64,000 nucleotides of DNA from Desulfamplus sp. (GCA_015232455.1 JADFZQ010000004.1:124001-188000), one strand, 5' to 3'; shown: positions 36,269 through 46,152, counted from the first letter of the stretch. Numbers and translations are program-made. Notes: generated from the letters alone by a model not told the origin.

Positions 36269-37864
36269 ATGCAGCTCATATTCAAAATAGCATGGAGAAA
36301 TATTTTCCGCCACAAGGGAAGAAGTATTATAATCGGAATAATTCTTTTTCTCGGTGCTTTGCTTATGACCGTAGGTAGCAGCGTTATTTCGGGAATGGAT
36401 AGAGGTCTTGAAAAAAACATAGTCAATGGCTTTCTTGGAGACATTGTTATTATTCCGGAAAAAGAAAAGAGCGATAATATTCTTTTCAAACTCTACGGCG
36501 AATCTGTGGATACCATAACAAACTATAAAGATATAAAAAAACAATTAATAAAAGAAGATGATCTCAAAGATTTCTTGCCTGTCGGTAAAAATGTTACTAC
36601 TGTCTTGAATGAAGAAGATGGAGATCCAGGTTTTACAATGGTTCTTGGTGTAGATTTCAAGGAATACTGCAACTTTTTCCCAGATAACTTTCAATTAGTT
36701 GAAGGTGATATAAAAAATGGTGAGGGCAAACAAGCAGTAATAAAACAAAAAATGGTGGAGAATCAAGAAACAGGAATAGTTATCCCCTTGAAAACAAGAG
36801 AAGATTTATATGATCAGATGAACGTCTGGCTAATACCTGAAAAAAGCCGATTAGTTGAAGAGAATCTTTCAGAAGATGCAAAGGACAATAGAAGTGAATT
36901 AAAAATAAAAAACACAGCGGTTTTCATGGGGATGAGTTCTACAAACTCAACATCTGATATCCGCCTAACAGTGAAAGGGATAATAAAATATAGTGCCTTG
37001 AACACAATCTGGGGACACTTTGCAATAATGGATATTGAGTCCTACAGAAAATGTTTGGGCTATTTTGGAGCATCAGAAAAATTGGACATTATTGATGAGG
37101 AGAAGAAAAAACTTTTAGGTCTTGAGACCGACAGTATAGAAAATCTCTTTGGTTCCACTGATGTGCTGGTATCAGATAGTGGCAATGTTGAAGTTGCTGA
37201 CATAGATTTTAGCAAAAAAGAGGTTTCTGTTGTTCCAACCAGTAGAAATGGCTCTTCAACAAATGTCGACCTTGAGGCTGGTGTGTATAATCTTGTATTT
37301 GTTAAACTCAAAGATAACATTAATCTGGAAGATGGAGTTAAACGCCTTAATAGTACCCTTTCATCTTCTAAACTCGGAGTCAGAGCTGTTACATGGAAAA
37401 AAGCATCAGGATTTATAGGAAGTATGGCAACGATTATAAAGGGGGCACTCTTTCTGTTTGTAGCTTTTCTTTTTTTTGTCGCTATCATTATTATTGTAAA
37501 TACTCTGACAATGGCGGCTATCGAACGAACCACAGAAATTGGCATGATGCGTGCTATCGGTGCACGTAAAGCCATGGTTACAGGAATGTTCATTGGTGAG
37601 ACATCTATACTATCAGGGCTATTTGGTGGAATTGGACTTGTTGTAGGTATTGCTATAGCTCAGCTAATTCCACTCTTTAACATCACATCAGAAAACGACA
37701 TAGTACAACTTCTTTTTGGTGGGGACACCTTCCACCCATTTTTATCAATGGGTGATATTTTAGTTGTTATCTTTGAACTTATAGTTGTTACTTTAATCAC
37801 GGTTATCTACCCTATCATAGTGGCAATAAATATCACGCCACTTGACGCAATCTCACGTGATTAG
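36269..37864 (+). CDS. FtsX-like ABC permease (first of two)
   Basis: A 531-aa inner-membrane permease with LolC/MacB topology: one helix near residues 18-42 (RNIFRHKGRSIIIGIILFLG), a ~350-residue periplasmic MacB-PCD-like domain, then three C-terminal helices near 395-420, 440-470 and 495-520. The motif EIGMMRAIGARK before the third helix is the cytosolic coupling element typical of FtsX/MacB permeases. It lies 32 bp after the ATPase gene and is paired with a second permease 113 bp downstream, suggesting a heterodimer like LolC/LolE. Confidence 0.9.
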   Translation: MQLIFKIAWRNIFRHKGRSIIIGIILFLGALLMTVGSSVISGMDRGLEKNIVNGFLGDIVIIPEKEKSDNILFKLYGESVDTITNYKDIKKQLIKEDDLKDFLPVGKNVTTVLNEEDGDPGFTMVLGVDFKEYCNFFPDNFQLVEGDIKNGEGKQAVIKQKMVENQETGIVIPLKTREDLYDQMNVWLIPEKSRLVEENLSEDAKDNRSELKIKNTAVFMGMSSTNSTSDIRLTVKGIIKYSALNTIWGHFAIMDIESYRKCLGYFGASEKLDIIDEEKKKLLGLETDSIENLFGSTDVLVSDSGNVEVADIDFSKKEVSVVPTSRNGSSTNVDLEAGVYNLVFVKLKDNINLEDGVKRLNSTLSSSKLGVRAVTWKKASGFIGSMATIIKGALFLFVAFLFFVAIIIIVNTLTMAAIERTTEIGMMRAIGARKAMVTGMFIGETSILSGLFGGIGLVVGIAIAQLIPLFNITSENDIVQLLFGGDTFHPFLSMGDILVVIFELIVVTLITVIYPIIVAINITPLDAISRD

Positions 37865-37871
37865 GATTATA

Positions 37872-37948
37872 TTTTTGATTAGCCATAACTCAAATATTAG
37901 AGCCTTATCCCTCTCTATTCTGTAGATAAGGATAAGGATGAATCAAAA
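37872..37948. repeat. Nested inverted repeats between the two permease genes
   Basis: Outer arms TTTTGATT (37873-37880) and AATCAAAA (37941-37948) enclose inner arms CCTTATCC (37903-37910) and GGATAAGG (37930-37937). It fills most of the 113-bp gap and could fold in mRNA as an attenuating or stabilising structure. Confidence 0.5.
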
Positions 37949-37977
37949 TTAAATTGTAACTCAAGGAGTTATTATTT

Positions 37978-39867
37978 ATGAAATTTCTTTTTATCATTAG
38001 CCTGCGTAATCTCTTTAGGCAGAAACGCAGAAATATCCTGCTTGGAAGTGCCATGGCTTTTGGTGTTATGATACTTATAATAGCAAACTCATTTTCTCAT
38101 GGCATATCTGACATACTGTTCAATAGAATTGTCGTCTATGTTGCGGGTCATGTAAATATATCCATAAATGAAGGCAAAGGTAGGGATTTGCCTCTATTCC
38201 GTGATAGAGATCGTCTGACAAAGATAGCAGTTGAAACAGCAGGAGATAAACTTATTGAATACAACGAAGGTGTTGGTATCTTTTTACGTGCTATAGGTAA
38301 CGGCAAGGTTGAAAATTTAGTTCTTGTTGGTATTAACACGATTAGCAGAACGCTTACACAAAAACAGCGTGAAGAGATTAATGAATCATTCAAGATGCTT
38401 TATGGTAAATTTAAAGACCTTGGAAATAAGTCTATAGAAAATCCTGCTATACTTTCAAAAGAAAAAGCAGATGCTTTATCAGTCAAGCCAAATGATATAG
38501 TGCGTGTCCGATATAGAAATATTTACGGACAGACACAGTCATCACGCCTTACAGTAGTTGGAATAATGTCAAACGACAATATCTTTATGCAAGGTGTCAT
38601 GTTTGTTGAACTCACCAATTTGAAAGAGATGATGGGATACCGCCCTTACGAGTGCGGAAGTATAAAACTTACACTCAAAGAACCTCAAAAAGATGCAGCA
38701 GATGTGGCAGATAAAATTCATTCAGCACTTCGTCCAGGTCCAGCATTTATACTTGCAACAGCTAAAGTGTTGAATCAAGACTCAAGCATGAATCCTGATG
38801 TTAGCACAAGCGAAAACAAAAATTCAAATCCCAACACAATCTCAAGTAACAATCAAAATGCAGACACAAGCCCAAGAGTTACCCTTATTCCTTTTATGGG
38901 AAATGACGAACCTCTAAAGAAACTTATGCTATCTTCTTTCAAGTTAAGCAGCGGCAATGTTAAAGATGTTTTTGGAAAAGATGGTATGATGGTAAGTGAT
39001 TATTTAGCAGATATTTTAAAAATTAAACAAGGAGATAAACTCGAATTTCATTTCAAACCCAAATTTATAACTAAAGATAAACCCGAATTTGCAGTTAGAG
39101 AAGCTATCTTCAGTGCTGTAGTCAAAGGCATCTTTATTTCTGATGATAGCACGGGAAAAGAGACTATCTATATGCACGAGGCTCTATTTTATCCAAAATT
39201 TTACGAAAATCTTCCTGATCTGCAAAGTGATTCAAAGTTTGCTTTTATACCTAAAGAGAAAGCATCATTCAAACCAGCACTTGGCACGGAGTGGGTTTTG
39301 CTTGATCGTTCTCGCAGCACTGACGATCTTAAGCAAAAATTACGTGCAGCCGGTAGAAAAAAAATTAAAGCTGCCACAATAGATGTTAATTCAATGTATG
39401 AGAGTGCAAGCGATGTCTTGAAACTTGAGAATGCTTTGAACATCATTACTTTTACAGCAGTGCTAATACTTTTTTTTATAATTCTTGTAGGAGTCGTAAA
39501 TACGCTCCGCATGACAATCCGTGAACGAACACGAGAGATAGGTACTATTCGAGCCATTGGTATGCAGAAAAAAGATGTACTTTTGATCTTTGTTATAGAG
39601 ACAGCAATATTGACAGCTTTTGCATCAATAGCAGGAACTATTTTGGCATTCATTTCAATGGCAGGGTTAAGTAATATTGCCTTTCAAATAACTGATAATC
39701 CCATGGGGATATTGCTTGTTAAAGATCGCCTCCACTTTGTACCAACATTTATTGGAATTGTTGGTAACATAGGATTTATATTATTTATCTCAATTATAAC
39801 AGCATTTTTTCCGTCACGTAAAGCTGCAAACCTTTCAGCAGCCGATGCGCTCAGACATTTTGAATAA
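37978..39867 (+). CDS. FtsX-like ABC permease (second of two)
   Basis: 629 aa with the same plan as the upstream permease: a basic N-terminus (LRNLFRQKRRNILLGSAMAF) leading into helix 1, a large periplasmic domain, then three helices near 480-505, 530-560 and 590-615. The coupling motif REIGTIRAIGMQKKD is conserved, and the protein ends SAADALRHFE, like LolC/LolE-family tails. About 30 residues rich in Asn/Ser/Thr are inserted near 265-300. AAGGAG lies 11 bp before the ATG. It likely forms a complex with the first permease and the LolD-type ATPase. Confidence 0.9.
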   Translation: MKFLFIISLRNLFRQKRRNILLGSAMAFGVMILIIANSFSHGISDILFNRIVVYVAGHVNISINEGKGRDLPLFRDRDRLTKIAVETAGDKLIEYNEGVGIFLRAIGNGKVENLVLVGINTISRTLTQKQREEINESFKMLYGKFKDLGNKSIENPAILSKEKADALSVKPNDIVRVRYRNIYGQTQSSRLTVVGIMSNDNIFMQGVMFVELTNLKEMMGYRPYECGSIKLTLKEPQKDAADVADKIHSALRPGPAFILATAKVLNQDSSMNPDVSTSENKNSNPNTISSNNQNADTSPRVTLIPFMGNDEPLKKLMLSSFKLSSGNVKDVFGKDGMMVSDYLADILKIKQGDKLEFHFKPKFITKDKPEFAVREAIFSAVVKGIFISDDSTGKETIYMHEALFYPKFYENLPDLQSDSKFAFIPKEKASFKPALGTEWVLLDRSRSTDDLKQKLRAAGRKKIKAATIDVNSMYESASDVLKLENALNIITFTAVLILFFIILVGVVNTLRMTIRERTREIGTIRAIGMQKKDVLLIFVIETAILTAFASIAGTILAFISMAGLSNIAFQITDNPMGILLVKDRLHFVPTFIGIVGNIGFILFISIITAFFPSRKAANLSAADALRHFE

Positions 39868-39896
39868 AATATATCTAAAAATTAGGGGTTAAATTA

Positions 39897-40676
39897 ATGG
39901 TTAGAAAATTAGTTATCATACTTTTATTTTTTATTGTGTTGGGAAAAGAAGCTCTATTGGCAGTTGCAGAACCCACCACAATTCCTGAACTTATGAAAAA
40001 GATTGAGCAGCTTCAGGAGATGACCACAGACGTTATGGCAAGGGTTGATTTAACTCAAACCAAAACGGGTCAGGGAACAAAAAAAATAGAGATGCTCTAT
40101 TACCGTCGTGACTCTGACGATTCCTTTATGATAGTGATGATTGCCCCTGAAATAGATAAAGGTAACGGTTACTTAAGAGTTGGCGATAATTTTTGGATGT
40201 ATAGACGTAACACCAGAACTTTCCAGCATATAAATCGAGATGAAAATATAGGAGGTTCTGATGCAAATGCAGATGATTTTGAAAAACGTAAACTAACCGA
40301 GCTTTACGCCCCTTCCAAAGACGCTTCTGGCAATGAAATCATCTCTACAGAAAAATTAGGTGCTGTATCGGTTTTCAGATTTGAAATAGTAGCTAAGGTT
40401 AATGATGTTGATTACCCCAAAAAAATTTATTGGGTTATGCAGGATAAAGGACTACCTCTAAAGGAGCAGTCATTTTCTGCCTCAGGCACACTTATGCAGA
40501 CAGCCTATTATATCAATTACACTATTGTGGAAAAGCGATACGTGGCAGTAAAACAACTCTTCATAGATGAGTTTGAAAAAGGAAATAAGACTCTTGTAGA
40601 GATTTCCGGTATATCAACTAAGAAACTTGATGATTCCCTATTCACAAAAGCATATCTTGAGAATATCAGTAAGTAG
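39897..40676 (+). CDS. LolA-like periplasmic carrier (outer-membrane lipoprotein-sorting protein family)
   Basis: 259 aa with a cleavable signal peptide (cleavage likely after AVA, residue ~24) and no lipobox Cys. The body has the hallmarks of the LolA-like family: PEIDKGNGYLRVGDNFWMY, then RRNTRTFQHI and GGSDANADDFE. These proteins have an unclosed beta-barrel that can carry acyl chains. It is encoded 29 bp after the second permease, with AGGGG ahead of the start. Its place between an exporter and an outer-membrane barrel supports a shuttle role across the periplasm; the cargo is unknown. Confidence 0.88.
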   Translation: MVRKLVIILLFFIVLGKEALLAVAEPTTIPELMKKIEQLQEMTTDVMARVDLTQTKTGQGTKKIEMLYYRRDSDDSFMIVMIAPEIDKGNGYLRVGDNFWMYRRNTRTFQHINRDENIGGSDANADDFEKRKLTELYAPSKDASGNEIISTEKLGAVSVFRFEIVAKVNDVDYPKKIYWVMQDKGLPLKEQSFSASGTLMQTAYYINYTIVEKRYVAVKQLFIDEFEKGNKTLVEISGISTKKLDDSLFTKAYLENISK

Positions 40677-40778
40677 TTGAAAACTAATTGATAACATCAA
40701 TAGAACATAAGCAGCTTCGCTGCAATAATGTTGGATTGAAATTCCTGAACAATAGAACAATATAAAATATGGTATGGT

Positions 40779-42185
40779 ATGAAACAAATATTTTACATAG
40801 CTCTTGCATTAATTATTTTGTCCGCCCCAGCTTCAGGCAGTGATGATATAATTATAAATGAAGGCGAGCTCTTTTCAAATCCTACTACTGTGATAGACAG
40901 TGAAACAGATAAAAACCAACACATAGAAGATAGTAATAATCAAAAGCAGAGTCTTGAGGCAGAGCAAAATAGGATTCATTTTGGCATATCTGGTGAAATA
41001 CAGCATGTAACCAATTGGAGTATAAAGCAAAAGAACCATCTTGAATATCAGAAGAGAAGTGATATAAATCCATATATTGATGGAGTTATGTTTATTGATG
41101 TTCGTCTTCCAGATAATATAAAAGCATTTGCCAATATTGAGGCGGTATATAACACAGACAACTCAAATGCCGAAGCTGATTATGAAATGAAAGAGCTTTT
41201 TGTTGATTTTAATATCAACAAAGCCATCTATTTTCGCACTGGGAAACAGGTACTACAGTGGGGACGTTGCTATCTTTTCAATCCAACAGATCTTATTAAT
41301 GTTGAGAAAAAAACCTTTACTGAGAAGATAGGCTCTCGTGAAGGAACTCGTGGAATTAAAGCCCATATTCCATTTGGTACAGACATGAATATGTATGGCT
41401 TTATAAACACAACAGAAACTGATGAATATTTCAAAATAGATCAATTCCAAAAAATATCAGGTGCTTATAAAATTGAATTTTTGGTTGAAAACACTGAGAT
41501 GGCATTTTCTATCTGGGGTAAAGAAGATGCACATACTGTGTATGGCTATGATTTTTCAACAAAAATTCTTGGTATTGATATACAAGGAGAGCTAAGTGCA
41601 TCTTATGGGGATAATACAGATAAACTTGTAGAACAAAATGGAACTCTTTATGCTATAAAAGAAGAAGATAAGTGGATCACAAAAGCTGCTATTGATTTAG
41701 GAAAAGCTTTTGATTTTAATGAGCAACCTGACAAGATACAGGTAAACTTAGAGTTATTTTACAATGGTGCAGGTTATGAAGAGAATGTTTTTGAAGATAA
41801 CAACATCTATATGTTTGATAGTCCAGTTGCAATAACTTCTGAGTTTGGAATCAATCAAGCAAGTGAGATAAACGTGCCAGCGGGGTTAAAGAGTCTCTAT
41901 TTGATAGGGAATGGTCTTTATGAGCCTAATTACTACTCCCCTTATTACGCCGCTATTTTTACTACAGTGAATAAATTTTTTACAAGCGACTTTTCTCTCA
42001 AAGCAAATCTTATCTCCAACATCAAGCAAGATTCTTTCATTTTTACAACTGGAATCGACTACCAAAACATAAATGATTTCAATGCAGGAATAAGCATCAA
42101 TAGATATTTCGGAGCAACAGATTCTGAATACACCTTTCTTAAAAATGCGTTTGATGTGATAATTACTTTTGGACTGACTTTTTGA
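40779..42185 (+). CDS. Predicted outer-membrane beta-barrel protein (DUF1302-like)
   Basis: 468 aa, signal peptide MKQIFYIALALIILSAPASG with cleavage near residue 20. A polar ~45-residue stretch is followed by alternating beta strands. RTGKQVLQWGRCYLFNPTDL is the pattern I associate with DUF1302-like porin-type barrels. The last residues are IITFGLTF, ending in Phe as outer-membrane barrels do. It is the last gene of the tamB-to-barrel run, 102 bp after the LolA-like gene, and is a candidate outer-membrane receptor or exit pore for that system. Function inferred from position only. Confidence 0.75.
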   Translation: MKQIFYIALALIILSAPASGSDDIIINEGELFSNPTTVIDSETDKNQHIEDSNNQKQSLEAEQNRIHFGISGEIQHVTNWSIKQKNHLEYQKRSDINPYIDGVMFIDVRLPDNIKAFANIEAVYNTDNSNAEADYEMKELFVDFNINKAIYFRTGKQVLQWGRCYLFNPTDLINVEKKTFTEKIGSREGTRGIKAHIPFGTDMNMYGFINTTETDEYFKIDQFQKISGAYKIEFLVENTEMAFSIWGKEDAHTVYGYDFSTKILGIDIQGELSASYGDNTDKLVEQNGTLYAIKEEDKWITKAAIDLGKAFDFNEQPDKIQVNLELFYNGAGYEENVFEDNNIYMFDSPVAITSEFGINQASEINVPAGLKSLYLIGNGLYEPNYYSPYYAAIFTTVNKFFTSDFSLKANLISNIKQDSFIFTTGIDYQNINDFNAGISINRYFGATDSEYTFLKNAFDVIITFGLTF

Positions 42186-42271
42186 AAAAGTGTCATAAAC
42201 AAAATCTTATAGCTATGGTTTGATGAAATAGTTGCAACTCCTATAGAAAAAAATAGTAACTACTTAGACAA

Positions 42272-43195
42272 TTATATTTTACCCTCTTCAATAAATTTCT
42301 CACATAAAAGGTTATAGTCAATACCAGCTTTAACAAAGCCTTTTCTGCCGTATTTCATATTTGCCTCAACCACAAGAAATTGACCTCTGCTTTCAACAAT
42401 ATCAAGTCCAACATCGTCCCAACCGCAACTTTTTGCTGTGTAAAGAGCAAGCTCAAGAGCTTGTTTTGGAATTGGAGCAAAAGAGATATCTCCTCCACAT
42501 GAGATATTTGCTCTAAAATCTTCTAAATTAGCAACTCGCCAATATGCAATAGCTACCTCTTTTCCAATAACCACAACTCTAATATCTCGCTTATGAGGTA
42601 GATACTCCTGAATATATGCAGGTTTTGAAGATTTATTTGATAATAATTTAGTTGAGCTTTTAATAAATTCTGATGAGTCTAAGGTAGAATTTAATTTTTC
42701 TTCTATTGGCTTTATTAAAGAGCCATCTATTGAAGAGAGATAACTAACCAACTCTTGAATGTTATTAATAAGATAAACCCCTCTGCCCATTGATGAGCCT
42801 CTTGGTATTTTAGCAATAAAAGGAAACGAAAAATTGTTTAATATCTCTTGTTTTTGCTTTGCTCCATAGAAGACTTTAGTGCGTGGATGTGGAATATTTA
42901 GCAAATTAAAAAGTGCTGTTTGTCTGATTTTATCCTGCACAAAATGGTATGTCGTAAAACTTGGGAAAGTAGTCTTACCCATTATATGGAACATATTTGC
43001 GTAAAATGCTGTGGGATAATATATTTTATCTGCATTTCTGATAAGTTGAATCTCTTCAGGTGAATAGTCGATAAAATTGGGCTTAAATCCAAGAGTTATA
43101 ATGTTTCTACAGTTTTTAAACCTTGAGCCAAGTGCTATTTTGGGTAATAGTTTTTGGGATATTGCTATTTTAGAAGACTCTATTTTTGAAAGCAT
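42272..43195 (-). CDS. ATP-grasp protein, RimK-like
   Basis: 307 aa with an ATP-grasp fold. The ATP-binding loop is seen in PFIAKIPRGSSMGRGV, the central domain has YIQEYLPHKRDIRVVVIG, and the metal-binding end has GLDIVESRGQFLVVEANMKYGRKG. RimK-type enzymes ligate amino acids to peptides or other carboxylates; the substrate here is unknown. A Ser/Lys/Asn-rich insertion interrupts the grasp near 165-190. The ATG at 43195 lies 15 bp from AAGGA, whereas an in-frame CTG three codons upstream has a better spacing, so the start may be non-standard. It sits 36 bp downstream of the HEAT/receiver gene on the same strand. Confidence 0.85.
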   Translation of the reverse strand: MLSKIESSKIAISQKLLPKIALGSRFKNCRNIITLGFKPNFIDYSPEEIQLIRNADKIYYPTAFYANMFHIMGKTTFPSFTTYHFVQDKIRQTALFNLLNIPHPRTKVFYGAKQKQEILNNFSFPFIAKIPRGSSMGRGVYLINNIQELVSYLSSIDGSLIKPIEEKLNSTLDSSEFIKSSTKLLSNKSSKPAYIQEYLPHKRDIRVVVIGKEVAIAYWRVANLEDFRANISCGGDISFAPIPKQALELALYTAKSCGWDDVGLDIVESRGQFLVVEANMKYGRKGFVKAGIDYNLLCEKFIEEGKI

Positions 43196-43231
43196 TTGTG
43201 ACAGTTTTATTCCTTCTGGTAAATGCCCAAT

Positions 43232-44995
43232 CTATTTAATTAAATCTTTGATTCCTTTAACTATTTCTGGAAACCTAAAAATGCGATTTATACCGCAGTC
43301 TAAATATTTATCTGTTAAGTTGAGATCGAGAAAATCTTTCTGAAGGGTTGAAACCAGAAAAGGTAGGTCGTTTTTACTATAAAACTCCCTAACTTCTTTT
43401 GCAAACTCAAGTGCTGTCATATCTTTTAAGAAGAGATCGCTTATAATAAGGTCTGGTTTTTCAGCAGAAATAGGTTCAAACGCCTCTTCAGGATTATCAA
43501 ATCTAATTGAGATATAGCCATTTTTTAATAACAATTTTTCATAGATTTTTTGGACTGTATCAGAGGAGCTTATCACCATTGCTCTTAGTTTATTTTGAAG
43601 TTTATTTCCCATATCTGCTTTAAACTCAATTTTCTTTGCAGTAGATTTAAGACCTCTGTTTGTCAAAATATTAAGATAACTATTTAAAGCAGAGGGTGCA
43701 GCATCTTTTGCTAAGTATGTCGATGCCATATCAACAAATGTATCTGACACAAGGAGATAATTAATAATGTTTTTAACCTGTGCATCAATTATTGTATGTA
43801 CAAGTCTTTGACCATGCTCTCTTCCAGTTTCGATTCTATTTTTTACCTTTGCATATACAGGATCATTGTAATTTTTATCTAAAGCCTTGATAGCAGAGAT
43901 TCTAACATGGATAGCGTTGTTTTCAATTGCACCCATCATAAGTTCTGTAAAGCTAAATTTATCAAACGAGTAAAGTGTTTCAAAAGCCTGATGTTCTAAA
44001 GATGGCTCTAAATGTTTCTTGTTTAAAAATGAATAAATATCAGGTAATATCTCGTCAGACAATATTTCGTCAGATGCTGCTCTACTTGCAATCAATCTTA
44101 AACTGTTTAATACAAGATCGTGATCATTGGATTCCAAGTTTAAAGTAATTTGTTTCAAGTATTCAGGATTTGCTTTTAAATCTAAATCAGGATTTAACAA
44201 ATAGCTAATTGCCTCAAACCTCTCTTCAACAGCTCTTGAAGCAAACATCTGCATATAAAGAGTTATTCCATCATTCTCCTGTTTTGACTCCGTTTTCTGT
44301 TTTGCCTGAGTTTGTGGTGGTTGAGTTGATGGAGGAGGAGTAGATATTTGTGTTGGTTGAGCTTTTAGTATTGGTGCTGATGTAACTTGAGGTGATGGTT
44401 CGATTGATGGTATTTTAAAAGAGGCAAGAGCATCAATAATATTTTGGTCGTTCTTAGCTGTTTTAGATATATCAAAAAAGATTTTATAAACCTCTGGAGA
44501 GCCAATTTTAGCAAGGGTTTTTACTGCTTGATCCTTTAGCGTTGCATCATCATAATAGAGAAATTCCGCAACCGCAGACACAAGAGATTCTATCTTTTCC
44601 TCTCCTATAATATTAATTGTTTCAAATAAAATCTCTCTATCTGTGCAGTTTGTCAAAATATATTTAAGAAGAGGCGAGGCTTTTAAAAGTCGCTTTCTGT
44701 CGCGTGCTTTATAAAATATTAATGCAAAACCAAAATTAAGATGTGCCCTATCAGTGATAAGCTGAATCAATTTATTATGATTATCATTATTAAAAGATTT
44801 ATAATATTTGGTCTCTAACCTAACTACAAAATCTAACAATATCCAAGCATCGCTGTCTGATGCCATTGCAAGTTCATCTAAAATGGCGACCTTAGTCTTA
44901 TCTGACTCTAAATGGAGATCAAGCAGAAGGTCTTTTGCTTTTTTGATGTCTGAATTTTTAATACTATCTCTAAAGTAGCTGATATAATTTCCCAC
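43232..44995 (-). CDS. HEAT-repeat protein with degenerate C-terminal receiver domain
   Basis: 587 aa. The first ~210 and ~250-460 residues are helical HEAT-like repeats, separated by a Pro/Gln/Thr-rich linker (~205-245). From ~470 there is a CheY-like receiver fold: the phospho-acceptor Asp is in PDLIISDLF (~520) and a Ser/Thr pair in LVST (~549-550). However, the acidic pair after strand 1 is replaced by Ser (VISSSD), and the invariant Lys-Pro near the end reads FRFP. It may thus be a pseudo-receiver. The start is GTG with GAGGT upstream. No membrane segment. Probably a scaffold or regulator; partner unknown. Confidence 0.8.
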   Translation of the reverse strand: MGNYISYFRDSIKNSDIKKAKDLLLDLHLESDKTKVAILDELAMASDSDAWILLDFVVRLETKYYKSFNNDNHNKLIQLITDRAHLNFGFALIFYKARDRKRLLKASPLLKYILTNCTDREILFETINIIGEEKIESLVSAVAEFLYYDDATLKDQAVKTLAKIGSPEVYKIFFDISKTAKNDQNIIDALASFKIPSIEPSPQVTSAPILKAQPTQISTPPPSTQPPQTQAKQKTESKQENDGITLYMQMFASRAVEERFEAISYLLNPDLDLKANPEYLKQITLNLESNDHDLVLNSLRLIASRAASDEILSDEILPDIYSFLNKKHLEPSLEHQAFETLYSFDKFSFTELMMGAIENNAIHVRISAIKALDKNYNDPVYAKVKNRIETGREHGQRLVHTIIDAQVKNIINYLLVSDTFVDMASTYLAKDAAPSALNSYLNILTNRGLKSTAKKIEFKADMGNKLQNKLRAMVISSSDTVQKIYEKLLLKNGYISIRFDNPEEAFEPISAEKPDLIISDLFLKDMTALEFAKEVREFYSKNDLPFLVSTLQKDFLDLNLTDKYLDCGINRIFRFPEIVKGIKDLIK

Positions 44996-45027
44996 TTATA
45001 TAACCTCGTTGCTTATATAATTTTGAT

Positions 45028-46083
45028 TTATAACCTAAAGCCATTAGGATTATTTTTTTGCCAATTCCAAGTATCTCGACACATATCATCAACTGTTCTT
45101 GTCGCCTTCCAACCAAGCTCTTTTTCAGCTTTTGATGGGTCAGCATAACAAGCAGCAATATCACCAGCCCTTCTTGGGGCAATTTTAAACGGTATCTCAA
45201 CTCCAGATGCCTTTTCAAATGCACTGACAAGCTCTATTACCGAATGACCTTTGCCTGTTCCGAGATTGTAGGTAACAACGCCGCAATTTGTGAAAAGTTT
45301 GGGTAGAGCCTTAATGTGTCCTACAGCAAGGTCTGAGACATGGATAAAATCTCTTACTCCTGTCCCATCTTCTCTGTTATACTCTGTATGATAGTCGTTT
45401 CCAAAAATATTTAGAAATGGCAATCTGCCAACAGCTACCTGTGCAATATAAGGAAAAAGATTATTTGGAATACCAAATGGGTCTTCGCCGATTTTACCGC
45501 TTTTATGAGCACCAACTGGGTTAAAATATCTTAATAAAGCAATATTCCATGATGGATCAGATAGGTGTAAATCCTTTAGAATCTCCTCGATCATAAGTTT
45601 TGTCCGTCCATAAGGATTTGTAACAGAAAGTGGAAAATTCTCTTTAATTGGAAGTGTATGAGGATTTCCGTAAACCGTTGCAGATGAGCTAAATACAAGA
45701 TTCTTAACCCCATACTCTTTCATAACTTCAAGAAGGTTAATAGTTCCTGTGATGTTGTTATTATAATATTCAAGTGGAAAGCTGACCGATTCTCCAACAG
45801 CTTTTAGTCCTGCAAAGTGTATTACAGCAGTATTATCTTTTAGGGAGAGAGGTAATAGCGTTTCAGAAAGCAATTTAAAAATACCTGAAAGAGAACTCTT
45901 ATCTCGAATATCAACATTATGAAATTCAACCTTTTTTCCTGTGATCTCTTCAACCCTTCTCAATGCTTCAAAAGAACTATTAGATAAATTATCAATAACA
46001 ATAACATCATATCCATTTTCAAGAAGCTCAACACAGGTGTGGCTGCCAATATATCCCGCACCTCCTGTAACGACTATTTTCAT
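45028..46083 (-). CDS. galE: UDP-glucose 4-epimerase
   Basis: Interconverts UDP-glucose and UDP-galactose with bound NAD. The Rossmann loop GGAGYIGSH is at 7-15, the catalytic region SSSATVYG precedes [12 protein letters not shown] with the Tyr-x3-Lys pair, and [10 protein letters not shown] and [16 protein letters not shown] are conserved. At 351 aa it is a little longer than E. coli GalE (338), with a short insert around residues 65-80. It supplies sugars for surface polysaccharide or LPS. It lies upstream of the HEAT/receiver gene by 32 bp on the minus strand. Confidence 0.96.
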   Translation of the reverse strand: MKIVVTGGAGYIGSHTCVELLENGYDVIVIDNLSNSSFEALRRVEEITGKKVEFHNVDIRDKSSLSGIFKLLSETLLPLSLKDNTAVIHFAGLKAVGESVSFPLEYYNNNITGTINLLEVMKEYGVKNLVFSSSATVYGNPHTLPIKENFPLSVTNPYGRTKLMIEEILKDLHLSDPSWNIALLRYFNPVGAHKSGKIGEDPFGIPNNLFPYIAQVAVGRLPFLNIFGNDYHTEYNREDGTGVRDFIHVSDLAVGHIKALPKLFTNCGVVTYNLGTGKGHSVIELVSAFEKASGVEIPFKIAPRRAGDIAACYADPSKAEKELGWKATRTVDDMCRDTWNWQKNNPNGFRL

Positions 46084-46106
46084 ATTTTTACCTTTTTGAA
46101 TAACAA

Positions 46107-46152
46107 TAGGTTAAACGGGCAATCTTTGGCTTTTGTCTGACCGTTTAACCTA
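46107..46152 (-). terminator. Inverted repeat TAGGTTAAACGG/CCGTTTAACCTA after the AOR gene
   Basis: Perfect 12-bp arms (46107-46118 and 46141-46152) with a 22-nt loop. It lies between the AOR stop (46177) and the galE start (46083). No T-run follows on the minus strand, so factor-independent termination is uncertain. Confidence 0.45.
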
